Assembly: GCF_000473165.1 (NCBI RefSeq)
Contig: NZ_KI421504.1
Location: 2,588,009 to 2,652,008 of the forward strand
DNA length: 64,000 bases
DNA from: Leisingera aquimarina DSM 24565
Lineage (GTDB): Bacteria; Pseudomonadota; Alphaproteobacteria; Rhodobacterales; Rhodobacteraceae
Direction of reading: 5' to 3'
Shown: positions 8,881-17,241 of the stretch, in pieces
Numbering within the stretch: the stretch's first letter is position 1
Layout of the letters: every line of letters starts with the position of its first letter
The notes under the pieces: generated by a model
Told to the model about the DNA's origin: nothing
The model's database searches: none
The model's input: the letters and a program-made list of their open reading frames with translations, nothing else
Made by a program: the position numbers and the translations under genes

Positions 8881-9429
8881 ATGAAGCTGCTCCTGGACAC
8901 TTGCGTGCTTTACCCGACCGTGATGCGGGAAATGCTGCTGGGCGCGGCCAGGCTGGGGCATTTCACCCCGCTCTGGTCGGCCCGCATCCTGGGCGAATGG
9001 GAACGCGCAGCGCTGAAGCTCGGGGTTGAAGGCGCCGCGCAGGCCAAGGCCGAGATCACCCTGATCCGCGCCAATTGGCCCAAGGCCGAAGTGCCCGCAT
9101 CACCGGGTGTTGAATCCCGCCTGTGGCTGCCCGACAGCGCCGACATCCATGTTATGGCTGCCGCCATCACCGGCCACGCCGACGCTATTGTCACCCTCAA
9201 CAACAAGGACTTCCCCCGCCACACCCTGGCAGAGGAAGGCCTGGAGCGTCTCGGAGCGGACGAACTCCTCTACCGGTTCTGGCTGCAGGATAACTCCGGT
9301 ATGGAGGCCCTCGGCGCCCAGGTGCTGGCCGAGGCCAATCGCCTCTCCGGCGGCAGCTGGGAGATCCGCCCGTTGCTGAAGAAAGCCCGCCTGCCGCGGC
9401 TTGCCAAGGCCTTGTCTTCTTCTTTGTGA
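8881..9429 (+). CDS. PIN-domain protein (RSP_2648-type putative ribonuclease)
   Basis: A 182-residue PIN-fold protein. It begins with the nuclease core MKLLLDTCVLYPTVMRE (first catalytic Asp at residue 6) and carries further acidic residues around the DSADIHVMAAAI and TLNNKDFP segments, which complete a Mg-binding PIN active site. No antitoxin-like ORF is adjacent: the upstream neighbour is an rRNA methyltransferase and the downstream side is an insertion sequence. It is therefore more likely a housekeeping-type PIN RNase than half of a toxin-antitoxin pair. RSP_2648 is the family name I recall from Rhodobacter. No direct evidence on substrate. Confidence 0.85.
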   Translation: MKLLLDTCVLYPTVMREMLLGAARLGHFTPLWSARILGEWERAALKLGVEGAAQAKAEITLIRANWPKAEVPASPGVESRLWLPDSADIHVMAAAITGHADAIVTLNNKDFPRHTLAEEGLERLGADELLYRFWLQDNSGMEALGAQVLAEANRLSGGSWEIRPLLKKARLPRLAKALSSSL

Positions 9430-9431
9430 AA

Positions 9432-9447
9432 ATACTCCGGGGAGTAT
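9432..9447. terminator. short palindrome after the PIN gene
   Basis: ATACTCC GG GGAGTAT is a perfect seven-base inverted repeat just after the PIN stop, with no T-run. A weak terminator or RNA-end stabiliser. Confidence 0.4.
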
Positions 9448-9491
9448 GAGGGGCAGTGGACCGGCCCGAAAATTTTTTGACTGGGGCGCGC

Positions 9492-9512
9492 GGCGTTGTT
9501 GCACAAATCGAG
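9492..9512. repeat. left terminal inverted repeat of the IS element
   Basis: Twenty-one bases matching the inverse of 10565-10585 except for one position. Confidence 0.85.
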
Positions 9513-9545
9513 CCCCGAGTGCATTTTCCCTTCCCCCGGACGGAT

Positions 9546-10522
9546 TTACTCCATGGCCACTGTGATGGGTATGCCAAGGGCGGTGTAGCCGTTCAGCACG
9601 GCGATACGAACCTGCAAGCCTGCGACCTGGCGGTCGAAGTCGCGAGCCATGAGGGACTGGCCGAGCAGCTTGATGCAGTTCATCTTTGCCTCGACACGGC
9701 TCCGGCGGTGATAGCCGCTCCATCGCCGCCAGAGGGCGCGGCCCAGGTATTTCGAAGCTCGCAGACTTTCGTTGCGGGCAGCGGCACCGGGGCTCGTCTG
9801 TTTCCAGGGTCTGGCATTCTTGCGAGGCGGGATGACGGCAACGGCGTTTCGAGCAGCGATCACCTCGTGGCACTTCCGGGTGTCACAGGCCCCGTCAGCG
9901 GTCACGGAACCAATCGGTTCTTCAGCCGGGATCTGGTCCAGGAGATCAGGCTGGATGGCTGCATCGCCGATGTTGCTGCCAGTAACTTCGACGGCCCGGA
10001 CTTCCAGCGTTTCCTCGTCGATGCCAATGTGTATCTTGCGCCAGATGCGCCGCTTGGGACCACCGTGCTTGCGGGTATTCCACTCGCCTTCCCCCTTGGC
10101 CTTGATACCGGTGCTGTCCACTGCCCGGCAGGGTATTGCACAGCAATGCCCGAAAAGGGGATCAGCAGGTTCAGCGGGCCTGCGCCGCCACGGTACGGGA
10201 TAGCCACCTTCAGTTTCCGCTGGCAGCGACACAGGATACTGAAGTCCGGCACGGCCCAGTCCAGTCCAGACCGGCCAGCCTCAGAAGGCTCTGTACGAAC
10301 CCGGTCGTCTGCCTCAGCGGCATGCCGAACAGAACTTTCAGGGTCAGACAGGTTTGGATCGCGGCGTCGCTGAATTGGCAGCGGCGACCGCGCTTGCCAG
10401 TCGGCGGCGGCGTCCAAATCATCTCCGGATCAAACCAGATCGACAAGTTTTCGCGCTGCTTCAGACTTTTATTGTACGACGACCAGTTCGTGGTCTTGTA
10501 TCTCGTGGGGGCAACTGCTCAT
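9546..10522 (-). pseudogene. IS5/IS903-type transposase, frameshifted
   Basis: The DDE transposase is spread over at least three frames. YKTTNWSSYNKSLKQRENLS through LTLKVLFGMPLRQ to GLDW lies upstream of about 10255. VPDFSILCRCQRKL and IPYRGGAGPLNLLI follow in a second frame. DSTGIKAKGEGEWNTRKHGG through VTADGACDTRKCHE and ALWRRWSGYHRRSRVE to the end lies in a third. The start ATG near 10522 is also out of frame with the rest. A ~41-base insertion sits at about 10119-10159, exactly between LLI and the first catalytic DSTG. The last ~190 residues are intact and contain the second Asp (TADGACDTRK) and the third acidic residue (RRSRVEAKM), but no full enzyme can be made. Confidence 0.9.
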
Positions 10523-10564
10523 GCCTCCCAGCTATCATACAGGGTTCACGCAGTGAATCCCCCA

Positions 10565-10585
10565 CTCGATTTGTGCAACAAGGCC
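10565..10585. repeat. right terminal inverted repeat of the IS element
   Basis: Inverse partner of 9492-9512, with one mismatch. Confidence 0.85.
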
Positions 10586-10743
10586 CCTCGTCGCCCGAAG
10601 TGCAGGATTGAGCGCCAAATCTGGTTTTCCAGTAAACACAGGGCTTCCTTGGCGCACCCGCAGGCCTCGTTCAAATCTACCCCGTGCTCACCATTCCAAT
10701 TAATTCCGATCCCCCCAGCAGGCCCCTGATGCCTTCAGCCGTC

Positions 10744-11430
10744 TTATCCCTTGGCCCATTTCGCTTCCAGCCGCTCCAGCGCAGCGATGCGTTCTTCGGT
10801 CTTGGGGTGGCTCATCAGCCAGGCCGGCGCCATGCCCGCACGGGCCTGGGTCAGCTCCTCCAACTTGGTGAACAGGCTTTTCTGCGGCGCCAACCCGATC
10901 CCCGCCTTGGTCAGCAAGGCGGCGGCATATTCATCCGCCTCATACTCATCGCCGCGCGACAGCCGCGCTGCGATCAGACCGGTCAGCACCCCGGCAATCC
11001 ACGGACCGATAAAGGGGATGTAGCGGCCGAGAATCATCATCAGCGCTGTGCGCAGGGCGTTCTGGCCGGAGAAATCGATCATCCGCTTCTTCGCATGCCC
11101 CAGCGCCACATGGCCCAGCTCGTGGGCAATCACCGATGCCATCTCCTCGGCGCTGACTTCGCCGCTCTGATACTTGCGGTAGAACCCGCGGGTGATGAAA
11201 ATCCGCCCGTCCGGGGCTGCCAGCCCGTTGACCGGATCGACCTCATAGATATGCACCGGGATGCGGGCCACATTCAGCGCCGCCGCCAGCCGGTCGGTCA
11301 GCCCTTTCAGCCGCGCGTCTGCCAGTTCGGTCGAACGCTGGTCCAGCTCACGGTGGGTGCGCCAGATCGAAATCCGGTACATCACAAGGCCATAGGCGAC
11401 GGCCAGCAGAATGGGCAATAGGCGCAGCAT
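10744..11430 (-). CDS. M48-family membrane zinc metalloprotease
   Basis: A 228-residue peptidase M48 protein with an N-terminal membrane anchor (LRLLPILLAVAYGLVMY) and the zinc motif HELGH at residues 103-107. The third ligand is Glu162 within SRGDEYEAD. A hydrophobic stretch follows the active site (IPFIGPWIAGVLTGLIAARL). This arrangement resembles HtpX/Ste24-like quality-control peptidases acting on membrane proteins. The C-terminal region LMSHPKTEERIAALERLE is the usual family end. It lies on the minus strand just downstream of the HD-GYP gene and shortly before the dead insertion sequence. The substrate is not known. Confidence 0.92.
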   Translation of the reverse strand: MLRLLPILLAVAYGLVMYRISIWRTHRELDQRSTELADARLKGLTDRLAAALNVARIPVHIYEVDPVNGLAAPDGRIFITRGFYRKYQSGEVSAEEMASVIAHELGHVALGHAKKRMIDFSGQNALRTALMMILGRYIPFIGPWIAGVLTGLIAARLSRGDEYEADEYAAALLTKAGIGLAPQKSLFTKLEELTQARAGMAPAWLMSHPKTEERIAALERLEAKWAKG

Positions 11431-11461
11431 GCTTCAGATATGGGGGCTGACCCTGTCAGGC

Positions 11462-12904
11462 TCAAGCGGTTTCTGCAGGATCCGTTGCCACCCATCCGCT
11501 GTCCTGCAGCAGCCTCTCCTGGCCCGAGGGCCAGCCGCTGGCAGTAACCGCATCCTGCAGCGCGGCATAGCAGTCCGGATCAATTCCAGATCCCGACAGC
11601 TTGTCCATGATTGCATAGGTCTCATCCAGCGGCAGTGCTGCGCGATAGGGGCGGTCTGCGGTCAGCGCGTCAAAGATATCGGCCACCGCCAAAATCCGCA
11701 TCTCTTGGCTCAGCTGCCCGGCGTCCAGACCGAATGGGTACCCTTTGCCATCCAGCCGCTCGTGATGGGCAGCGCTCACATCCGCCAGCTCGCGGAAAGC
11801 GAAAATCCGGCTCAGCACCTGATGGCCCAGCACTGGATGCTGTTTCATCCTGGCAGTTTCCGCCTCGGTCATCTTGCCCGGCTTGTCGAGAATGGCGTTC
11901 GGGATCCCCAGCTTGCCAATGTCGTGCAGCAGCGCCCCCCGCACCATCCAGCGCCGTCGCGCCGGGGTATAGCCCAGCTGATCGCAGATCATTGCGGTAT
12001 AGCGCGCAACCCGCCGGGAATGGCCGTGGGTAAAGGGACTCTTGGCGTCGATCACCAATGAGAACGCTTCGCTGATTTTATCCAGGTAATCCTCATCCAC
12101 CGGGTGAATGTGCCGGGCCTGCGGGGTGGCAAGCACTTCTGCTTCCAGCCCGGGATCCCGCAGGTCCGGCAAAAAGCGCGGACGGCGGATCACCGAGGTG
12201 AAGACCGGCACCAGCTCCGGATCGAACCATGTGCCCGCGCGCCGCTCCAGCTCAGCTGCGGCGCCCTCAATCCCCCGCTCGGCGGCAAAGACATCTACCA
12301 CCTGCGCCATCAGCGCAATCCGCGAAAACAGCGGGATTGAATCGCCTGTCAGGCCCTTCGGCAGGCCGCCGCCATCCCAATGCTCATCCAGGCAGGCGAT
12401 GCCCTCGGCCACAGCTTCGGAAAACCGCATCTGCCGGGCAATTGCCGCGCCCCGGTTGCAGCGGGTGTCGATCAGCTCTGCGGCAATGCCGCTGGTCTTT
12501 GCCAGCACCTGTTTCAGGGTCTTCAGCCGGGTCCAGACCGCGGCGCCGCCCGCAGTGTTGCGCCATAGAAAGCCCAGCCCCTGGCGCAGGCCGTTCACCG
12601 TTTTGAAATTGCGCTTAAAGGAGAGGTCGTCGGTCTTGTACAGCTGGCAGATGCGGGCGGCATTGGAACTGCAGCCCAGATCCTTCATCAGCAAAGTGAA
12701 ATAGAGGTCGGAGCGCGCCTGCGGCGCCATCCCCAGCTCTGCTGCCACCTGCATGCCGATCCAGCAGCAGCGCAGGCAATGCCCCTTGGGCTGGCCTTCG
12801 GTCATGTCCAGTGCATGGCTGAGCGCGCCAAGAAGCTCCCCTAGCTGCAAGGTTTCCTGGGGTGCGCCAGGGGTATGGTGCGAGTTCGGATCTAAGATGG
12901 TCAT
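11462..12904 (-). CDS. tandem HD-GYP-type protein, putative cyclic-di-GMP phosphodiesterase
   Basis: A 480-residue cytoplasmic protein with two HD-GYP-like modules. The N-terminal one is degenerate: it keeps DEHWDGGGLPKGL but lacks a clear HD pair. The C-terminal one is intact, with HDIGKLGIPNAILDKPGKM near residue 327 and HHERLDGKGYPFGL further on, the signature of cyclic-di-GMP phosphodiesterases. No receiver or membrane domain is present. ATG 12904 has an AGAAGG ribosome-binding site; the longer ATG 12937 would add MGLPHLSRRRP. The start and its ribosome-binding site lie within the 3' arm of a large hairpin (see separate entry). It lies downstream of minE on the same strand. Confidence 0.88.
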   Translation of the reverse strand: MTILDPNSHHTPGAPQETLQLGELLGALSHALDMTEGQPKGHCLRCCWIGMQVAAELGMAPQARSDLYFTLLMKDLGCSSNAARICQLYKTDDLSFKRNFKTVNGLRQGLGFLWRNTAGGAAVWTRLKTLKQVLAKTSGIAAELIDTRCNRGAAIARQMRFSEAVAEGIACLDEHWDGGGLPKGLTGDSIPLFSRIALMAQVVDVFAAERGIEGAAAELERRAGTWFDPELVPVFTSVIRRPRFLPDLRDPGLEAEVLATPQARHIHPVDEDYLDKISEAFSLVIDAKSPFTHGHSRRVARYTAMICDQLGYTPARRRWMVRGALLHDIGKLGIPNAILDKPGKMTEAETARMKQHPVLGHQVLSRIFAFRELADVSAAHHERLDGKGYPFGLDAGQLSQEMRILAVADIFDALTADRPYRAALPLDETYAIMDKLSGSGIDPDCYAALQDAVTASGWPSGQERLLQDSGWVATDPAETA

Positions 12905-12938
12905 GGGCCTTCTGCGCGAAAGATGCGGAAGGCCCATG
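12902..12938 (-). promoter_or_regulatory. hairpin covering the start codon of the HD-GYP gene
   Basis: CATGGGCCTTC at 12902-12912 pairs perfectly with GAAGGCCCATG at 12928-12938, an 11-base stem with a 15-base loop. On the minus strand the 3' arm contains the AGAAGG ribosome-binding site and the ATG of the HD-GYP gene. The stem could therefore mask translation, or end min-operon transcripts. No T-run follows. Confidence 0.55.
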
Positions 12939-13045
12939 ACACCACGGGCAGGCTTAACCTGCCCTTACCCCGGCGCGGGCGGGTCGGGGAAACTGCGCCG
13001 GAATTTAGTAAAACCGCCGGAACATGTGCCGCGCCGGAGCGCGGA

Positions 13046-13309
13046 TCAGTTCATGCCCAGCTTGCCGGGAAACTCGATGTTGATCTCCAGGCTCGACAGC
13101 TCATCGCCGCGTTCCATGCGGATGTCGATCGCCTCGTCGCCGATCTGCATATGGCGGCGGATCACTTCCAGGATCTCGCGTTGCAATTGCGGCAGGCAAT
13201 CGGGGCGGGCGCCGCCGCTGCCGCTGCGCTCATGCGCCAGCAGGATCTGCAGCCGTTCCTTTGCAGTGCTGGCCGAGGCTTTGCGGGGGCGGAGGGAGAA
13301 ACCGAACAT
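13046..13309 (-). CDS. minE: cell division topological specificity factor MinE
   Basis: An 87-residue MinE. It drives pole-to-pole oscillation of MinD and frees mid-cell from MinC inhibition. The N-terminal MFGFSLRPRKASASTAKERL carries the amphipathic membrane-targeting segment and the MinD-contact helix (KERLQILLAHERS). The C-terminal part forms the dimerisation domain (LQREILEVIRRHMQIGDEAI). ATG 13309 begins with the family-typical MFGF and follows the minD stop by four bases, so the upstream ATG 13381 is rejected. Third gene of the minCDE operon on the minus strand. Confidence 0.95.
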   Translation of the reverse strand: MFGFSLRPRKASASTAKERLQILLAHERSGSGGARPDCLPQLQREILEVIRRHMQIGDEAIDIRMERGDELSSLEINIEFPGKLGMN

Positions 13310-13313
13310 CCCG

Positions 13314-14162
13314 TTACACCGCCCGTCCGAACAGCCGCTGCAGCAGGCCCGGGCGCCGGTCCGCGGCAATCCGCATTTCAATCTGCTCTCCGATCAGCCG
13401 ACCCACCGCGTCCTCATAGGCGGTGGCCGCCGCGGAAGGGTCATCCAGCACCACCGGCACGCCGAGATTGGAGGCCCGCAGCACAGCCTTGCTTTCAGGG
13501 ATGATCCCCAAGAGCGGCTCTGCCAGAACCTCCAGCACATCCTCCACCTTCATCATTTCACCGTTGCTGATGCGTGACTTGTCGTGACGGGTAATCAGCA
13601 CATGCGCCTTGACCGGCTCCGCACCGGCCTTGCCCGCCCGGTCGGTGATGCTGTTCAACAGGCCCAGCACCCGGTCGCTGTCGCGCACCGAGGACACTTC
13701 GGGGTTTGTCACCACAATCGCCTCATCGGCAAAATGCATTGCCATCTGGGCGCCGCGCTCAATGCCCGCAGGGCTGTCGCAGATGATATAGTCGAACTCC
13801 TGACGCAGCTCTTCCAGCACCTTCTGGACGCCATCCTTGGTAAGCGCATCCTTGTCGCGGGTCTGCGAGGTGGGCAGCACCGACAGCGTCTCCAGCCGCC
13901 GGTCGCGGATCAACGCCTGCTTCAGCTTGGCGTCGCCCTGAATGACGTTGATGAAGTCGAACACCACCCGGCGCTCGCAGCCCATGATCATGTCCAGGTT
14001 GCGCAATCCGACGTCGAAATCGATCACCACCGTTTTGTGGCCGCGCCGCGCCAGCTCGGCGCCGACGGCAGCGGATGTGGTGGTCTTGCCAACGCCGCCC
14101 TTGCCCGAGGTGACCACAATCACCTTGCCCAGCGGCTCTTCCAGTTTCAGGTCCTTGCTCAT
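13314..14162 (-). CDS. minD: septum site-determining ATPase MinD
   Basis: A 282-residue ParA/MinD ATPase that binds the membrane in its ATP form and recruits MinC. The deviant Walker A is GKGGVGKTT (Lys21 to Thr28); DFDVGLRNLDM is the Walker A' region; CDSPAGIERGAQ is Walker B. The C-terminal amphipathic membrane helix is visible as RRPGLLQRLFGRAV. ATG 14162 (MSKDLKLEEPLGKVIVVTS) is preferred because of a purine-rich AAGGCGGAACG site just upstream. It follows minC with a gap of about 25 bases. Confidence 0.96.
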   Translation of the reverse strand: MSKDLKLEEPLGKVIVVTSGKGGVGKTTTSAAVGAELARRGHKTVVIDFDVGLRNLDMIMGCERRVVFDFINVIQGDAKLKQALIRDRRLETLSVLPTSQTRDKDALTKDGVQKVLEELRQEFDYIICDSPAGIERGAQMAMHFADEAIVVTNPEVSSVRDSDRVLGLLNSITDRAGKAGAEPVKAHVLITRHDKSRISNGEMMKVEDVLEVLAEPLLGIIPESKAVLRASNLGVPVVLDDPSAAATAYEDAVGRLIGEQIEMRIAADRRPGLLQRLFGRAV

Positions 14163-14187
14163 CGTTCCGCCTTCCTTATCCCTGCGC

Positions 14188-14952
14188 TCATCCCAGGGTC
14201 TCCACACAGAGCCGCCCGTCTTGCAGAAACACCTGCACCGGATGGTTCAACAGCTCCGGCTCCAAATTCTCACTTGTTCTGTACAGCCCGGCGACAGCCA
14301 GCAGTTCGGCGTCCAGGCTGTGGCAAAAGATCCGCGCATCCTCGTCGCCTTCGGCACCTGCCATGGCGCGGCCCCGCAGGCGGCCATAAACATGGATGCT
14401 GCCGCGCGCAATCAGCTCAGCGCCGGAACTGACCGGCCCGACCACCACCAGATCGCCGCCTTCGGCCACCACGGTCTGGCCGGACCGCACCGGCCGGGTG
14501 ATCAGCCGGTTCTGCGGCGGACGCAATTTCTTGGGCAGTTCCCGCCGGGTACCGGGCCGCGCCGGGCCGTCGGTGTTCAGCGGCGCATCCTTGCCGCTGG
14601 CGATGGTGATCAGCCCGGCGTCCTCGGCGGCGGCGGTCTGCAAGGGCGAAGCATTCTGCACCCCGAACACCGCCAGGCCGCGGCTGCGCAGGCAGTCGGT
14701 CAGCGCCTGCAATTCTGCCGGGCGGGTCAGCCCGGGCGCCTGGGCCAGATCCAGGATCAGCGGCGCGCCGTCAAAGAAATGCGGACTCCAGCGCAGCTGC
14801 GCGTCCAAGGCGGCGTAAAATGCCTGATCCAGCGGCCCGTCTTCCGGGCGCAGCGCCACGGCGGTGAAATACCGGCCGCGGATCTGAAACGGCTTTATAG
14901 CTGCGGCGGGGGGGGCGCCACGGGGAGGGATATTTTGATGCGGCACGCTCAC
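14188..14952 (-). CDS. minC: septum site-determining protein MinC
   Basis: The FtsZ antagonist delivered by MinD. The N-terminal FtsZ-inhibitory domain begins at FQIRGRYFTAVALRPEDGPL, and a linker rich in Pro/Arg follows. The C-terminal right-handed beta-helix carries GGDLVVVGPVSSGAELIA and GSIHVYGRLRGRAMAG, the MinD-binding face of the family. I chose GTG 14952 (VSVPHQNIPPRG) because AGGAG lies eight bases upstream. ATG 15006 would add 18 residues (KNKRQNKAAIPEQEPR) without a good ribosome site. First gene of minCDE. The region upstream (14953-15481) must contain the promoter. Confidence 0.9.
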   Translation of the reverse strand: MSVPHQNIPPRGAPPAAAIKPFQIRGRYFTAVALRPEDGPLDQAFYAALDAQLRWSPHFFDGAPLILDLAQAPGLTRPAELQALTDCLRSRGLAVFGVQNASPLQTAAAEDAGLITIASGKDAPLNTDGPARPGTRRELPKKLRPPQNRLITRPVRSGQTVVAEGGDLVVVGPVSSGAELIARGSIHVYGRLRGRAMAGAEGDEDARIFCHSLDAELLAVAGLYRTSENLEPELLNHPVQVFLQDGRLCVETLG

Positions 14953-15481
14953 GCGAGGCTCCTGCTCGGGGATTGCGGCCTTGTTTTGCCGCTTGTTCTT
15001 TTGCATATGGATAGCGGCTGCGGGATGGGCCGTTCAACTGGCCCGGAATCGCTTCGGCGGAGTTGCGCCGGATGCTGTTTCCGGCGGCGGAATTTCGCGG
15101 GAAGACTGCCTGTGGTTGCGAAAAAAGAGATTGCCGCGCCAGCAGGCAGGGCTTGGTTCGCAGGTCAATGCGTGACTGAATGCGTGTTCTTCGGGGTGCG
15201 AAGCTGCACGTAGGCAATCGTTGCCGCAGCTTGATCCGGAAACACCACGGTCCGAAACATGCGGCTGTTGCAGCAAACTGGCGGAACCGGCTGCCCTCCG
15301 GGCGCAAAGACAACGCTGCAAGCAGTATCCGGCCATCGCAGAGCAGGCCTTGGGGCAGGGGCCGGAACCGCGGCGGAATTGCCGATGGCATCCCCTGGCG
15401 GGGCATGATTTGAATGCACCGGGGTCCGGAGCCCGGACTGCTCGGTGATATTGGTTTGGCGGATTGAATTGGAGAATTGCG
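14953..15481. other. intergenic, minC upstream region, no gene seen
   Basis: About 530 bases between minC (minus) and a small membrane protein (plus), so a divergent promoter region. Several short frames are open by chance, none with a ribosome site or recognisable text. No strong hairpin or known operator was recognised. Confidence 0.5.
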
Positions 15482-15850
15482 ATGCAGTGGACTATTCTTG
15501 CAGCGTCAGCGCTGGCGGCGCTGTGGATGGCTGTTCATGCCTTCATCGGCGGCCGAGAATGCGCGGCGCCGCTGGCACAGGACCGGCAGCTGCCGGATGT
15601 GGTGCGCGAAACCACCCTGTTCTGCTGGCACCTGGTGACCGGATACCTGGGCCTGATGGCGCTATTTCTGTTCCTCGGCGCCCGCGGCTCGGTTGAGATG
15701 GCACTTGCGGGAACCGTCATGGCTGCGGTCACTGCAGGGATTGGCATTGTGATGCCGCCGCTGCGCCGCGCGGGCTATGGCCTTTTGCCGCAGGGCTGGC
15801 TTTTTGTGCCGGTTGCCGCATTGGGCAGCTGGGGGCTTTGGGGCGTCTAG
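15482..15850 (+). CDS. small four-helix membrane protein of unknown function
   Basis: A 122-residue protein with hydrophobic segments at about residues 3-20 (TILAASALAALWMAVHAF), 45-65 (LVTGYLGLMALFLFLGA), 70-88 (LAGTVMAAVTAGIGIVM) and 100-120 (GWLFVPVAALGSWGLWG). This fits an inner-membrane protein with about four helices. ATG 15482 has GGAG nine bases upstream. The N-terminal GGRECAAPL and short loops suggest a compact integral protein, and no catalytic motif is visible. It ends next to a dispersed repeat copy and faces the VWA gene in convergent orientation. Confidence 0.72.
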   Translation: MQWTILAASALAALWMAVHAFIGGRECAAPLAQDRQLPDVVRETTLFCWHLVTGYLGLMALFLFLGARGSVEMALAGTVMAAVTAGIGIVMPPLRRAGYGLLPQGWLFVPVAALGSWGLWGV

Positions 15851-15925
15851 AGGCGCGGCTCCCGCCCGCCTGGCCTGCATTGAAAATGCCTGCCTGCCGG
15901 TTGGGGCCGGCGCGCATCCTGCCAT
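15849..15925. repeat. dispersed intergenic repeat, copy A
   Basis: Carries the consensus start GCGCGGCTCCCGCCCG and a downstream inverted segment (CCTGCATTGAAAATGCCTG), shared with copies at 21724, 48040, 50172 and 56884. It lies at a convergent gene end (membrane protein and VWA protein). Confidence 0.6.
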
Positions 15926-16035
15926 GGCAGGATGCCATGCCCAAGTCTGACAAGGGGGCTGGCGCCAGCCGGCACACCTGCAGGCGCGGGAGAACTGCTG
16001 TTCTCCAACGCTGCCCCGGTTTTCAGTTGAAAGGT

Positions 16036-17220
16036 CTAGCGCGACAGCTCCCGCATGCCGCGCTCCAGGCCGTCCAGCGTCATCGGCACCATCCGGTCTT
16101 CAAAGATCTCCCGGACCATGCCGATGGAGTGAGTGTAATGCCAATACTTCTCCGGCACAGGGTTGATCCAGAGGTTCGAGACCCACTGCTCCCGCGCGCG
16201 CTGCAGCCAGACCTGGCCCGCTTCCTCGTTCCAATGCTCATTGGCGCCACCTGCATAGGCGATCTCATAGGGCGACATCGAGGCGTCGCCCACAAAAATG
16301 CATTTGTAGTCCGGCCCGTAGGTGCGCAGCACTTCATGGGTCGGGGTCTTCTCGCCCCAGCGCCGCCGGTTGTCGCGCCACACGCCTTCATACAGGCAAT
16401 TGTGGAAGTAATAATATTCCAGATGCTTGAACTCGGTCCGCGCGGCTGAGAACAGCTCTTCCACCACCTTGATATGCGGATCCATCGAGCCGCCGACGTC
16501 CAGGAACAGCAAGACCTTCACCGCATTGTGCCGCTCGGGACGGGTTTTCACGTCCAGATAGCCATGCTCGGCGGTGGAGCGGATGGTGTGATCCAGGTCC
16601 AGCTCCTCATGGGCGCCCTGGCGCACCCAGCGGCGCAGCCGTTTCAGCGCCACTTTGATGTTGCGGGTGCCCAGCTCGACATCGCCATCCAGGTTCTTGA
16701 ACTCGCGCTTGTCCCAGACCTTGACCGCACTCTGGTGGCGGCTTTCCTTTTGGCCGATGCGCACGCCCTCAGGATTATAGCCATAAGCGCCAAAGGGCGA
16801 GGTGCCCGCGGTGCCGATCCATTTGCTGCCGCCCTGATGGCGGCCCTGCTGCTCCTTCAGCCGCTCCTGCAGCGTCTCCATCAGCTTCTCAAAGCCGCCA
16901 AGCGCTTCGATTTCGGCTTTCTCCTCTGCGCTCAGATGCTTTTCCGCCATCTTGCGCAGCCAGTCTTCGGGGATATCGACGGCCTCCATCACGGCTTCCG
17001 CCGAAATGGCCTCCAGGCCTTTGAATGTGGCAGCAAAGGCGCGGTCGAATTTGTCGATGTTGCGCTCGTCCTTAACCATCGCCGCACGGGCAAGGAAGTA
17101 GAAGGCCTCGATATCGTAGGTCGCCAGCCCCGCCTTCATGCCCTCAAGAAAGGTCAGGTATTCGCGCAAAGACACCGGAATCGCCGCCTTGCGCAGGTTT
17201 TCAAAGAAGGGCTGGAACAT
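16036..17220 (-). CDS. VWA-domain protein, CoxE-like partner of a MoxR ATPase
   Basis: A 394-residue protein of the von Willebrand A/CoxE type. The metal-ion-dependent adhesion motif appears as LFLDVGGSMDPHIKV (D-x-G-x-S form) around residue 237, followed by the usual fold strands (KCIFVGDASMSPYEI). The N-terminal half is a helical domain (FENLRKAAIPVSLREYLTFL) typical of CoxE-like proteins. No signal peptide is seen. It lies in the same-strand cluster as a MoxR ATPase (19001-19840), a DUF2927 lipoprotein and a 55-aa membrane protein. MoxR-VWA pairs act as chaperones that load metals or assemble large complexes. The target here is unknown. Confidence 0.87.
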   Translation of the reverse strand: MFQPFFENLRKAAIPVSLREYLTFLEGMKAGLATYDIEAFYFLARAAMVKDERNIDKFDRAFAATFKGLEAISAEAVMEAVDIPEDWLRKMAEKHLSAEEKAEIEALGGFEKLMETLQERLKEQQGRHQGGSKWIGTAGTSPFGAYGYNPEGVRIGQKESRHQSAVKVWDKREFKNLDGDVELGTRNIKVALKRLRRWVRQGAHEELDLDHTIRSTAEHGYLDVKTRPERHNAVKVLLFLDVGGSMDPHIKVVEELFSAARTEFKHLEYYYFHNCLYEGVWRDNRRRWGEKTPTHEVLRTYGPDYKCIFVGDASMSPYEIAYAGGANEHWNEEAGQVWLQRAREQWVSNLWINPVPEKYWHYTHSIGMVREIFEDRMVPMTLDGLERGMRELSR

Positions 17221-17241
17221 AGCAGGGCCTTTGCTGAGCAG

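Larger units (their letters stand above)
9492..10585 (-). mobile_element. degenerate IS5-family (IS903-group) insertion sequence
   Basis: A ~1.09-kb element bounded by near-perfect terminal inverted repeats of 21 bases, GGCGTTGTTGCACAAATCGA at the left end and its inverse (with a one-base change) at 10565-10585. Ends starting GGNNTTGTTGCACAAAT are typical of the IS903 group. One transposase gene lies on the minus strand and is broken by several frameshifts. No clear nine-base target duplication flanks the ends, so it has either been lost by mutation or the element arrived by another route. It lies between the PIN gene and an M48 protease gene. Confidence 0.88.
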
